Shown piece by piece: positions 15,246-23,617 of a stretch of DNA of 24,144 nucleotides (positions within the stretch are counted from its first letter, which is position 1; every line of letters begins with the position of its first letter). The notes beneath the pieces were generated by a model. The model saw only the letters and a program-made list of their open reading frames with translations, searched no databases and was not told the DNA's origin. Origin of the DNA: JAZDKP01 sp043802925. Its GTDB lineage: Bacteria > Fibrobacterota > OXYB2-FULL-49-7 > JAEUSG01. Both the position numbers and the translations under genes were made by a program. Location of the stretch: positions 1 to 24,144 of the forward strand of contig JAZDKP010000186.1 of the NCBI GenBank assembly GCA_043802925.1, written 5' to 3'.

Positions 15246-17699
15246 ATGCATAAAAACAGTGTTTATTCAATTATACTTGTTTCACTTCTTCTCAATCTCG
15301 GAATATTCAATCAAAATATTATTGCCCAGGAAACCGGAACACATCGTCTTTTCGGCTGGGAAGAAGGGGATGGTGTTGTTCTGGATACCAGTGGCGGCTG
15401 GAATGCTCCGGCAGGTTATGGCGGAACCATACGGTATATTAATTCCGTTGAAGCATCCGAAGGTTCGCAAAGCTCCTGTTTTTCTCCGGATTCAAATTCC
15501 TGGTTTGAAAGTGGATTAATCCGCAAGTCATACGACTACGATTGTTTTTACCGGTATTCCAAACTGATAAGAACTTCCGGATGGCATCCGATATTGCTGG
15601 GGCGCGATTGGTCGGGTTATTCCAAACTCTGGGTCGATGTAAAATCAACGGTGGCGGCCGCTACCATTGAAATCCAAATCGAGGATAATATGACGCCCTC
15701 TCCGCTTAGCATGGGGCGGAAATACAACATTACACCCGGTCAGTGGGTCACGCTTGAATATGATTTGGCAAGCGCGGAACAAGCAAAACTTCTGGATTTA
15801 TCAAAGATTGCATCCATGTATGTTCTTGTAACCTGGGCGCAAACCCATACCAAAGTTTATTTCGATAATGTCCGGCTTGCATCTGCCGAAGCAACTCCGC
15901 AATTCCAGTTGGTTCAGAGCAGCAATACATGGCAAAGCCTGCCTGAACCTAAAAGTTATAATCATGGCCACGCAAGCCGGCCCACACCTTGGGAGCCGTC
16001 CATGACGCCTGACCGGTCGGCAATTCCGGGTACGGAAACTCCCGTAACCATCAGCAATGTTGGCTCTTCCCGTTCCATGGCTGCGTTTGACAACAATATT
16101 ATCGGCAGTATTTTATCACCAAACATGAGCGTCAGCACCCATGGCGGAACCAGCTGGAGCAGTTTGAGCGTTCCTACCAGTTCGCACTCCCATCATAATG
16201 GGTATGCCGCGGCCCCCGGCGAAGTTCTGGGTGTTTACCTTTTGGCCTGTTCCGGTGGCGCCAGTCCTTCTTATACCTATTTTTATCGTTCATATTTTGA
16301 CGGTACGCAGTGGAAACAGGGACCTTATGACCAACCTTGGAAAGATACGATATCGGCCGGAACTATTACTCATCGGGCGGCCATTATTGATTGTGAAGTG
16401 CGCCATTGCCAGCAGGATAAAATGAGCTTGGTTCGTCTGCCCAGCGGACGCATCTGGGCGGCATGGGATCATTATAACCGTTATGGGACTAGCACTGTTG
16501 ATTTGCACGCAAAATTCTCGGACGATAACGGCATGACCTGGCAAAGCGCCGGCGCGACCGGCACCGTGGGCACGCTCAATTATAGCGGCGGCACCATCAA
16601 GCTCACGTCGCTGGGTTATGAAGATGCGGCGATATTCTGGACTTATAACAGCACGTGGTATTGGTCACGATGCCATCAAAACGTTCTGGATTCCATGTTT
16701 GCCGCATATAAAACACAGGAGCCAACGAATAAAATACCGTGGGAACGGTTTATGACAAAAGCGGCATGGAGCGCACCCGCAGCGCTTGGCGGGACATTTG
16801 AATGTGCCACGAGCACATTGGATGGCCGGCTGTTTGTGTCACTGAGCAGCCCGAGCAAAATTATGATGTGGTCGGCGGGTACGGGCTGGCAGACGTCGTT
16901 GGACGCACATCATGGCATGCTCACGCGGTGCGGTGAGAATACCGTGCTCTTGTTTGAGAATGGGAATTATCAATACATCAGCGGGAACGGCGGATGGAGC
17001 GCGGCGCAAAGCGTCCCGTATTGGACAAGCACCGCCGCCCTTTCCGTGCCCGAAATTTCGCCGCCTAATTTTGTTCCACTGGCCTGGAACGGACAATTAT
17101 TTCGCATGGGCCTGCCGGACGATGTTCCGGTAACGCAGAATATATTTATTGCGGGCAACCTGCCGGATGGAACAGTTGATCAAACCTATTCCGCAAGGGT
17201 CTACGCGCAATTCGGCGCCTACCCCTATCGCTGGGAAATAACGGCCGGCGGGCTGCCGGTGGGTTTGAGCATGGACAGTAACGGCATTATCAGCGGCATG
17301 GCCAATACTATCGGCACATATGCTTTTACGGTGCGCTGCCGCGATGCGAATTCTAATGAAGCAAGCAAGGCGGTGTCAATTACCATCGGAGAGTCGAAAG
17401 GCGCGGGCATTCAAAGAGGTTCAATGATAACAGCCCAACCATTATTCGTGATTGGAAATGTACCGAATCCCTTTTCCGGCAATACAGAGATACGATACCG
17501 TTTGGAACGCAGCGGAAAAGTTCGATTGGTGATTTATAATACGCAAGGGAGGATCGTCACGACGCTGGTGCAGGGGAGAAAGGATCCTGGAGAATACCGG
17601 CTGTTTTGGAATGGAAATAAATGCGCGCCGGGTGTCTATTTTTTAAGACTGGAGACGCTGAATTGCAATCAAATTAAGAAGATTGTTGTATCGAGGTAA
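15246..17699 (+). CDS. Secreted CBM-like / BNR propeller / He_PIG protein with sorting tail
   Basis: The 817-residue product starts at the ATG preceded by GGAGGA (6-bp spacing); an upstream ATG at 15219 lacks such a site. A signal peptide covers about 1-27. Residues 33-213 resemble a carbohydrate-binding beta-sandwich (YSKLWVDVKS; VYFDNVRLAS). Residues about 270-620 look like a sialidase-type or BNR_4 propeller with one exact Asp-box (SDDNGMTW, 425-432) and a degenerate one (STHGGTSW, 297-304); SHSHHNGY (313-320) could be an active-site histidine cluster. An Ig-like He_PIG domain follows (about 633-714, GGLPVGLSMDSNGIISGM), then the sorting tail from VPNPFSGNTEIRYRL to the end. Propellers of this sort occur among sialidases and ulvan-type lyases; the true activity is unknown. 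First gene of the rightward operon. Confidence 0.75.
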   Translation: MHKNSVYSIILVSLLLNLGIFNQNIIAQETGTHRLFGWEEGDGVVLDTSGGWNAPAGYGGTIRYINSVEASEGSQSSCFSPDSNSWFESGLIRKSYDYDCFYRYSKLIRTSGWHPILLGRDWSGYSKLWVDVKSTVAAATIEIQIEDNMTPSPLSMGRKYNITPGQWVTLEYDLASAEQAKLLDLSKIASMYVLVTWAQTHTKVYFDNVRLASAEATPQFQLVQSSNTWQSLPEPKSYNHGHASRPTPWEPSMTPDRSAIPGTETPVTISNVGSSRSMAAFDNNIIGSILSPNMSVSTHGGTSWSSLSVPTSSHSHHNGYAAAPGEVLGVYLLACSGGASPSYTYFYRSYFDGTQWKQGPYDQPWKDTISAGTITHRAAIIDCEVRHCQQDKMSLVRLPSGRIWAAWDHYNRYGTSTVDLHAKFSDDNGMTWQSAGATGTVGTLNYSGGTIKLTSLGYEDAAIFWTYNSTWYWSRCHQNVLDSMFAAYKTQEPTNKIPWERFMTKAAWSAPAALGGTFECATSTLDGRLFVSLSSPSKIMMWSAGTGWQTSLDAHHGMLTRCGENTVLLFENGNYQYISGNGGWSAAQSVPYWTSTAALSVPEISPPNFVPLAWNGQLFRMGLPDDVPVTQNIFIAGNLPDGTVDQTYSARVYAQFGAYPYRWEITAGGLPVGLSMDSNGIISGMANTIGTYAFTVRCRDANSNEASKAVSITIGESKGAGIQRGSMITAQPLFVIGNVPNPFSGNTEIRYRLERSGKVRLVIYNTQGRIVTTLVQGRKDPGEYRLFWNGNKCAPGVYFLRLETLNCNQIKKIVVSR

Positions 17700-17803
17700 T
17701 ATTAATAGAAATTGATTTATCTTTAAAATAGAGATATACTTATGGATAGAGTTTACAAAACCGACGATAGGTTGTTTCGGTTTATAAAATGTGGGGCGCT
17801 AAC
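17700..17803. promoter_or_regulatory. Intergenic gap with inverted repeat
   Basis: The only structure seen is AAACCGA (17758-17764) facing TCGGTTT (17777-17783) across 12 nt, ending about 20 bp before the next start. It could be an operator, an RNA hairpin or a processing site. No sigma-54 spacing (GG-N10-GC) was found here, so the next gene probably shares the upstream promoter. Confidence 0.35.
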
Positions 17804-20227
17804 ATGAAAACCTTCGTCTGCATTCTTAATTTAGCCGTAGCATTGTTCGCTCAGACACCGGTAACCACCGTCACGCTTCAGGAGCTTGACGGTAACGCGT
17901 CAAGCAGTTTCCCGGTCACCTTCGGCCATCCATTCGCCAAGGGTGATGTGTCGCAGTTTGTTGCCGCTAAAATCGGCGGGAACCCGGTCACCACGCAGTG
18001 CGATGTCAAAAACCGCTGGGAGGACGGGAGCGTCCGTTTCGCGGTCATTTCCTTCCTTGTACCCGCCATAACGGCCAAAGGATCCGTCGCTGTGGATCTC
18101 GTGACAAGTTCAACCACGGCTTCCACCGGCGCCATGGACAAAGTCGCGCTCCTGGCCACTGACTTTGATGCCCGGCTCACTTTCGATTACCGCGACTCCG
18201 CAATGACCCGCATCGACAGCACCAAAAGCTTGTCCGCGCGTCAAATTATCAATGCCGTGTCCACGCTCCCTTCTTGGCTTTCGGGCTCGGTTTGCACGGA
18301 ATTCCTGCTGAACGATACGTCGTTTAACCCCTGCCGCAGCCAGAACATCCAGTGGCAGGTGCGATGCTACCCGGGCTGGAGCGGCATCCGCGTTTCCACG
18401 GTGGTGGAGAACTGCTGGCACAATACCATGGGCAACATCTATTATGATTTTGATCTGGAACTTGGTCACACATCCCCGACGCACGTATACGGCGAGGATA
18501 CGCTGCGCCACTGGCACGATGCACGCTGGCGTAAGGTCTTTTGGCTGGGTACACCGACTCCGGACATCAACGTGAAATATGATGTCAACTATTGGATCGC
18601 GGCCGGAACCGTGGCGGCCTACGACGTTGCCCTGGGCATTGACTCCGCTGTAACGGTCAACAATTACGCGGCAATCAAAAAACCGGTGCCCCAGGTGGTC
18701 AACGGCTACGGTGCCACGACCAACGCGCTCATGAGTTCCTCACTCATTGCAGGTAGAATGGGTACCGCGGGTGGCCGGCCCGACATCGGTTTACTGCCCG
18801 GATGGACAGTTGCCTGGCTCCTTTCCCAGGACCGGCGGGCCCGTGAGGTCGCGCTCTTTCTCGGTGAAAAGGCGGGAAGCTATCCCACACACCTGCGCGA
18901 CCGCAACACGGGCCGGCTTGCCACCATCGATGACCATCCCAACCGCAACCCGTGGAACTGGGCAAGCGACCCTTACTGGTTCCCGTCGCCCTGTACGCGC
19001 GGGGACATGACCTGCCCCCTGACCGCTGAAGAGGCGCACACGCCGTCGCTTACCATCATCCCCTACATGATTACCGGCGACTACTTCTACCAGGAAGAAG
19101 CGCAATACTGGGGCGCCTTCAGCATGTGGTTATCGCATTTTACATACAGCCGCGAATACGACAAGGGGCTCATCAAAGGCTGGCAACGCGCCACGGCCTG
19201 GAGCTTGCGCGATGTTGCGGAGGCCTGGTATTGCGCGCCGGACAGCTCACCCGAACACGCCTATTTCCGGGAGAAGGCGGATAACAACATGCTCTATGCC
19301 TCAGGCCGCATCGATACCATGTCCGCGGCCCCCGGAAACATTTTCAATATATACAGGCTTTCGAGTGAAGATATTAATTTCAACGCAAACGATTTGCCTT
19401 ACACAACGCTTCCCTACGATTCTATTTACTCTGGCTTCAGCCCCTGGATGAACAACTATCTTATCATCACACTCGACCAGATGGTCCACTGGGGCTTTCA
19501 GGATGCGGTCAAGTGGCGCAATTTTTCGCTCGGGCTGCAGCTCGGGCTGGCCACGCACCATCCGGACTACCTGAAATGGGACATCGCCCCCTACCGGCTC
19601 ATCACGGCAAGAAAGGATACATCGGCCCGCGGTTACCGCTATGCCGCGGACTGGGCCGAGTTCTGGCGGTGGAATTTCGGCACGCGGCCCGACAGCCTTG
19701 AGCCCTTGGGCTACTCAATGGCGCAGGGGGGACACAATTATCAGACAATCTATCATTATGTGCTGACCCTGGCCCGGCGCGCCGGTCTCCCGGGCGCGGA
19801 TACGGCTTATAATTCGCTGCATACCTGGCTCACCACAAGCGGCAACAACCAGTATGCCGGAATGGAAGTGCTCCGCCACACCTCGGAACCCCAATGGTAC
19901 ATTACGCTTGCGGACCCGTGGGCCGAACATCAGGTGGCGACGGAAACTGGAAAAGACGAAACAGCGGACAATACGGGCATCACCGCCTCGCCGAACCCGT
20001 TCAATCCCAGTGTGAAAATAAGTATCAACCTGGGCGCGGCGTTCAAAGGAGCAGCTCTTAAGATGGCTGTCTTTAACATCAGCGGCGTAAAGGTTGCCGA
20101 TCTCTCGGAGCAGATTAAAAACAGCAGCGTGATTTGGAACGCGGCCAAATGCGGTTCCGGGATTTATTTCATCTGTCTTAAGACAGGCAATAAAAGCTTG
20201 AGCCGGAAAATTATTTTAAGCAAATAA
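17804..20227 (+). CDS. Putative secreted polysaccharide lyase, PcRGLX/YetA-like, with sorting tail
   Basis: The 807-residue product has a short signal peptide (MKTFVCILNLAVALFAQ). The region after it (FPVTFGHPFAKGDV, then NRWEDGSVRFAVISF at 70-84) is the recognisable start of the RIFT-barrel domain of exo-rhamnogalacturonan-lyase-like (PcRGLX/YetA) proteins. The centre and C-terminal half are rich in Trp, Tyr and His (WNWASDPYWFPSPC; EEAHTPSLTIIPYMITGDYFY; YAADWAEFWRWNFG), as in an alpha/alpha-toroid catalytic domain. A sorting domain starts at ASPNPFNPSVKISINL and ends SRKIILSK. I chose the ATG at 17804 because the signal peptide then starts cleanly and GGGG lies 8-9 bp upstream; an ATG at 17789 adds five residues. 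The fold call rests on pattern memory, not a search, and the substrate is open. Confidence 0.65.
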   Translation: MKTFVCILNLAVALFAQTPVTTVTLQELDGNASSSFPVTFGHPFAKGDVSQFVAAKIGGNPVTTQCDVKNRWEDGSVRFAVISFLVPAITAKGSVAVDLVTSSTTASTGAMDKVALLATDFDARLTFDYRDSAMTRIDSTKSLSARQIINAVSTLPSWLSGSVCTEFLLNDTSFNPCRSQNIQWQVRCYPGWSGIRVSTVVENCWHNTMGNIYYDFDLELGHTSPTHVYGEDTLRHWHDARWRKVFWLGTPTPDINVKYDVNYWIAAGTVAAYDVALGIDSAVTVNNYAAIKKPVPQVVNGYGATTNALMSSSLIAGRMGTAGGRPDIGLLPGWTVAWLLSQDRRAREVALFLGEKAGSYPTHLRDRNTGRLATIDDHPNRNPWNWASDPYWFPSPCTRGDMTCPLTAEEAHTPSLTIIPYMITGDYFYQEEAQYWGAFSMWLSHFTYSREYDKGLIKGWQRATAWSLRDVAEAWYCAPDSSPEHAYFREKADNNMLYASGRIDTMSAAPGNIFNIYRLSSEDINFNANDLPYTTLPYDSIYSGFSPWMNNYLIITLDQMVHWGFQDAVKWRNFSLGLQLGLATHHPDYLKWDIAPYRLITARKDTSARGYRYAADWAEFWRWNFGTRPDSLEPLGYSMAQGGHNYQTIYHYVLTLARRAGLPGADTAYNSLHTWLTTSGNNQYAGMEVLRHTSEPQWYITLADPWAEHQVATETGKDETADNTGITASPNPFNPSVKISINLGAAFKGAALKMAVFNISGVKVADLSEQIKNSSVIWNAAKCGSGIYFICLKTGNKSLSRKIILSK

Positions 20228-20257
20228 AGACCCAATGATTTTTTCCAAGGAGAAGTT

Positions 20258-21802
20258 ATGCGTATTCTAACAATGCCTTTTTTGCTTCTTTCCCTTTTTC
20301 TGGTTCCGCCCTCGCACGCGGCCATTACTCCGGTCGACGTTATGACCATGGGCGCCTATAGCATGTACCCGCCCATTGCACATGAATTTTCGAGAAATAT
20401 CGGAATCCATAATGACAGTGAATACATCATGGTGATAAGCGGCGGACTGTACCTTCTCACCTCAACCAACGGCACTACCTGGAACGGTCAGGCCGTGACA
20501 TTGACGCGGACTTACGGCTCCGGCGGCTCGCCCAACAACCACCATGGAATCTATGGAGATCTCAATGGCAATGTTTACTGGACCTATGTCTGGGGTTGCC
20601 AGGGCCGGTTGGGCATTGTGGTCCCCCGCTATTTTATGAAAGCCAGTTACCGGGACGGTGCGCTTAATGTCAGCACTGCCCGGGTTATCACGGACAGTAT
20701 GAATCATGTTCCGAATTTTTTCTGCAGTTACACCGGGTTCGGCGGATACGCCCTTGGCGAGGACACCATGGTTTTTGCATACCAGTGGACCGACAATATC
20801 GGCGACGAATACCCGCACGTGCTCATTACGCGCGACGCCGGCCTGAGTTTTGAACCGCTGGGTGGGCTAGTGGCGGTGGATTCAGCCCATCACCAGCCCG
20901 ATGCCAGCGGTTGGGGCATGAACCAGGCGCCCCAGGTGGTGAAATACAAGACCGGCATCATGGCGGTCTGGACCGTAGGCTATGTTTTCCGATATCGCTA
21001 TTTTGATGGAACGAGCTGGGGCCCTGTCAACAGTATTTCCGGCTCTCCCTCTTCCAGCAGCGGAGCAGCCGCTTTCCGGCTGAATTCGGATGAAAACAAT
21101 GTCTATCTCCTCACCATGAGCAATGATGGAAGCCAGACCCTCATTTCATTCATTTATAACGGTTCAACGTGGGTCAAACAAGGCCTTGTTTTGAACCAAT
21201 CTTATTCCATCTACAACGTTGTCAACACTATCTGCGGGGATTATGTATTGAATTTCTGGACCCACATCGGGACGAACGGGACTGACATTCTTTGTCTGCC
21301 CTATAATCGCCTGACCGGTACATTTGCCGCCAACCCCGTCACGGTCATTGCGGACGGCAAGGGCAACCGGAATCTTGTTGCCCCCTATGTGTGCCCAATG
21401 GGATTCGTGCCACTGGCCTGGATGGACGGTGCAACCACGACGGATAAAATCAAGTTCTGCAAAATTCCGCTCGAAGATTTGGTGAGTGGCTCTACGTCGG
21501 CTGAGAAACGGTTGTCCGAAGAAAAAGCGATTTTTCCCGCCCTTAAAGGCCAGCCAAATCCTTTCAATGGCTCAACGATCCTGACCTATCATCTCTCAAA
21601 AAAGAGCGAGATTCGCCTGACGGTCTATAATACGGAAGGGAAAAAGGTGGCTTCACTTGTGGATGGCCAGCAGGGGGCCGGAACCTATCGGATTTCCTGG
21701 AACCCCGGGCAACTGGCGCCTGGCGTGTACTTTGCGAGATTATTGATGGGTGAGCGGCAATATGTGGAAAAATTAGCTATGACAACCACATCAGGGAAAT
21801 AA
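20258..21802 (+). CDS. Secreted BNR-type propeller protein with sorting tail
   Basis: The 514-residue product has a signal peptide (about 1-21, LLLSLFLVPPSHA) and a good ribosome-binding site (AAGGAGAAG). Residues about 36-410 look like a beta-propeller of the sialidase/BNR_4 kind. There is an Asp-box-like TRDAGLSF (191-198), an NGTTW turn (71-75), and an early NNHHGIYGDLNGNVYW segment that resembles the conserved histidine strand of BNR_4 lyase-like proteins. The tail (about 430-514, GQPNPFNGSTILTYHL to the end) is the same sorting domain type as in its neighbours. It lacks the CBM-like and He_PIG parts of the first gene in the operon. The 30-bp gap from the previous gene supports co-transcription. 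Its last 12 bp overlap the convergent ABC gene. Activity unknown. Confidence 0.7.
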   Translation: MRILTMPFLLLSLFLVPPSHAAITPVDVMTMGAYSMYPPIAHEFSRNIGIHNDSEYIMVISGGLYLLTSTNGTTWNGQAVTLTRTYGSGGSPNNHHGIYGDLNGNVYWTYVWGCQGRLGIVVPRYFMKASYRDGALNVSTARVITDSMNHVPNFFCSYTGFGGYALGEDTMVFAYQWTDNIGDEYPHVLITRDAGLSFEPLGGLVAVDSAHHQPDASGWGMNQAPQVVKYKTGIMAVWTVGYVFRYRYFDGTSWGPVNSISGSPSSSSGAAAFRLNSDENNVYLLTMSNDGSQTLISFIYNGSTWVKQGLVLNQSYSIYNVVNTICGDYVLNFWTHIGTNGTDILCLPYNRLTGTFAANPVTVIADGKGNRNLVAPYVCPMGFVPLAWMDGATTTDKIKFCKIPLEDLVSGSTSAEKRLSEEKAIFPALKGQPNPFNGSTILTYHLSKKSEIRLTVYNTEGKKVASLVDGQQGAGTYRISWNPGQLAPGVYFARLLMGERQYVEKLAMTTTSGK

Positions 21803-22453
21803 CACCGGCGTCCCTTTTTCCAGGCGCAGCAACCGGTGCGAGCCCGCTGAAATATCTTGCTCCGGCTTATGGGTCACCAGCATGAGCGTGGCGCCTTGCC
21901 GGTTCAATTCCGCAAGCATGTCAAGCACGATTCGGCTGTTTTGGGCGTCGAGGTTGCCCGTGGGTTCATCGGCCAGAATAATGGAAGGGCGCGCAAAACC
22001 CGCGCGCGCCACGGCCACCCGCTGTTTTTCGCCAACGGAAAGCTCGCCGGGCAGGTGAAAGGCCCGGTCGCTTAAACCGACCCGTTCGAGAAGCCGGAGC
22101 GCGGAAGCGTGATCGCGCGAAAATCGGCCGCCCCCGGCAAGCACGTTCTGGAGTACCGTGAGATAGGGGAAAAGGTGGAAGGCCTGGAAAACAAACCCGA
22201 TTTTTTGTCCGCGGAAGCTTGCCCGTGATGCTTTGGAAAGCGCATACAAATCAACGCCATCAATCAACACCTGGCCTGACGTCGGCTGAATCAAACCGGC
22301 CACGGCGTTGAGCAGCGTGCTTTTTCCACTGCCGCTGGGGCCCGTAAGGGTCAGCCACTCGCCCCGGGAGACGGTTAAGTCAAACTCATGGAGGGCCCGG
22401 ATTTGCGAGCCCTTTTTCGAATAAATCTTGGAAAGTGACTTTACAACAATCAT
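21791..22453 (-). CDS. ABC transporter ATPase, MacB/LolD type
   Basis: The 220-residue ATPase has Walker A GPSGSGKS (38-45), Q-loop FVFQAFHLFPYLTVLQNV, signature LSVGEKQR (138-145), Walker B IILADEPTGNLD and an H-loop LVTHKPEQ. Length and motifs place it in the LolD/MacB/FtsE group that powers lipoprotein release, efflux or envelope remodelling through FtsX-like permeases rather than substrate import. The signature is LSVGE instead of the usual LSGGQ/E, a mild deviation. It follows the permease gene by 6 bp, so they form one unit. The substrate is unknown. Its end overlaps the convergent secreted-propeller gene. Confidence 0.88.
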   Translation of the reverse strand: MIVVKSLSKIYSKKGSQIRALHEFDLTVSRGEWLTLTGPSGSGKSTLLNAVAGLIQPTSGQVLIDGVDLYALSKASRASFRGQKIGFVFQAFHLFPYLTVLQNVLAGGGRFSRDHASALRLLERVGLSDRAFHLPGELSVGEKQRVAVARAGFARPSIILADEPTGNLDAQNSRIVLDMLAELNRQGATLMLVTHKPEQDISAGSHRLLRLEKGTPVLFP

Positions 22454-22459
22454 TTTGTA

Positions 22460-23617
22460 TTACTCTTCACGCAAAACCTCAACCGGATCGGTACGAAGCC
22501 CGTGCCAAAGGGCCGGCGCAAACCCCAGTGCCAGTAGAATGGCCGTGCCCAAAAGGACCGGGTAAAAGAAAGCAAAATCCAAGGGCACATGGGCGCCGCC
22601 AAAACTTGAAACCATCCGGATTGCCATCCCCGAACCCAGAAGAAATCCAAAGCCAATCGCGGGAATGAAAAGGGCGAGTGCCTTGAGGGCGTACAACCGG
22701 ACGCTGGTAAAAGGGCCGAAGCCCAACGCGGCCAGCAGCGCGGTTTCGCGCTCTTTTTTGACGGATTCGGAATAGGTCAGCGCGAAAATAAAAGCCCAGG
22801 CGCAAAGAAGCAGGAGCGCCTGGATGATGGCGGTGTACTTTTCGGTCACTGCGCGCGCTTCGTAGCGGGCGATGGCGATATTGCGAAGCGTAATGACCTT
22901 GGCGCCGGGGAGCAGCTTTCGGATGAGGGAATCCATCCGCGCCTCTTGAATGCTTAAGGGTTCGCTGCCGCATAAACATTCGAGCGCGAGCAACGCCGTG
23001 ATTTTGCCTGCCTGATTTGTCAACCGCTGATACTCGGCCAGGTTGATAAAGATCCGGATATCGTCCAAAAACCCCTTTTCTTCCATGATGCCAGCGATTG
23101 TAAATTCTTTTCCGAGCAGTTGCGCGTGTCCGCCGGGCTGTAAACCCGTTTTACGGGCGACTTCGGACCCCAGGTAAAGCGTACCGCCCTGGATATTGGG
23201 AAAGGGATTTTCTTTTTTCTCCTTCTTGCCCTTTTCCGGTTTCCCCTTTATACCGCCGGCCCCGGTCACAATGACATCCATATTCAGAAACCGTTCCCTT
23301 TTTTGGAGCATGGCCACGTAGTAGGTAGAGATGATTTCGGGGTGTTGGGCGAGTGTGGACGCGTCCGTTTCGTTGAGCAGGACCTCCTTGCCGGAAGCGG
23401 AATAATAATCCGTGGCATCCGTTTTTTCGCTCAGGATGATGATGTTTTGCCCCATGTTCTTGGTAATCATCTGGATGGAGCGTTCAACGGAGCGGGCGAT
23501 ATGATGAAAAAAGACCACGGAAGCAACGGCGAGCAGAACAACCGCAACGGCCAGCAGATAGCCTTTGATGCGGAAACGCAGCTCGGCAAAGAAAAATACG
23601 ATGAAGGACATTGGCAT
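22460..23617 (-). CDS. FtsX/MacB-like ABC permease
   Basis: The 385-residue membrane protein has the MacB/LolC layout. One N-terminal helix (about 19-39) is followed by a large extracytoplasmic MacB-PCD-like domain (40-260), then three C-terminal helices (about 263-283, 309-332, 349-371), ending RTDPVEVLREE as is common in this family. The segment SVKKERETALLAALGF after the second helix is the usual coupling region to the ATPase. A lysine-rich insertion (about 122-137, GIKGKPEKGKKEKKEN) interrupts the periplasmic domain. The ATG at 23617 overlaps the upstream stop (TGATG); a GTG one codon earlier is also possible. It partners with the ATPase next to it. TolC-like export ducts often work with such pairs, and one is at the left end of the window, but linkage is speculative. 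Confidence 0.85.
   Translation of the reverse strand: MPMSFIVFFFAELRFRIKGYLLAVAVVLLAVASVVFFHHIARSVERSIQMITKNMGQNIIILSEKTDATDYYSASGKEVLLNETDASTLAQHPEIISTYYVAMLQKRERFLNMDVIVTGAGGIKGKPEKGKKEKKENPFPNIQGGTLYLGSEVARKTGLQPGGHAQLLGKEFTIAGIMEEKGFLDDIRIFINLAEYQRLTNQAGKITALLALECLCGSEPLSIQEARMDSLIRKLLPGAKVITLRNIAIARYEARAVTEKYTAIIQALLLLCAWAFIFALTYSESVKKERETALLAALGFGPFTSVRLYALKALALFIPAIGFGFLLGSGMAIRMVSSFGGAHVPLDFAFFYPVLLGTAILLALGFAPALWHGLRTDPVEVLREE

Noticed and set aside
17700..17803. A third sigma-54 promoter before the lyase-like gene
   Set aside because: No GG and GC pair with 10-bp spacing was found in the gap on the plus strand.
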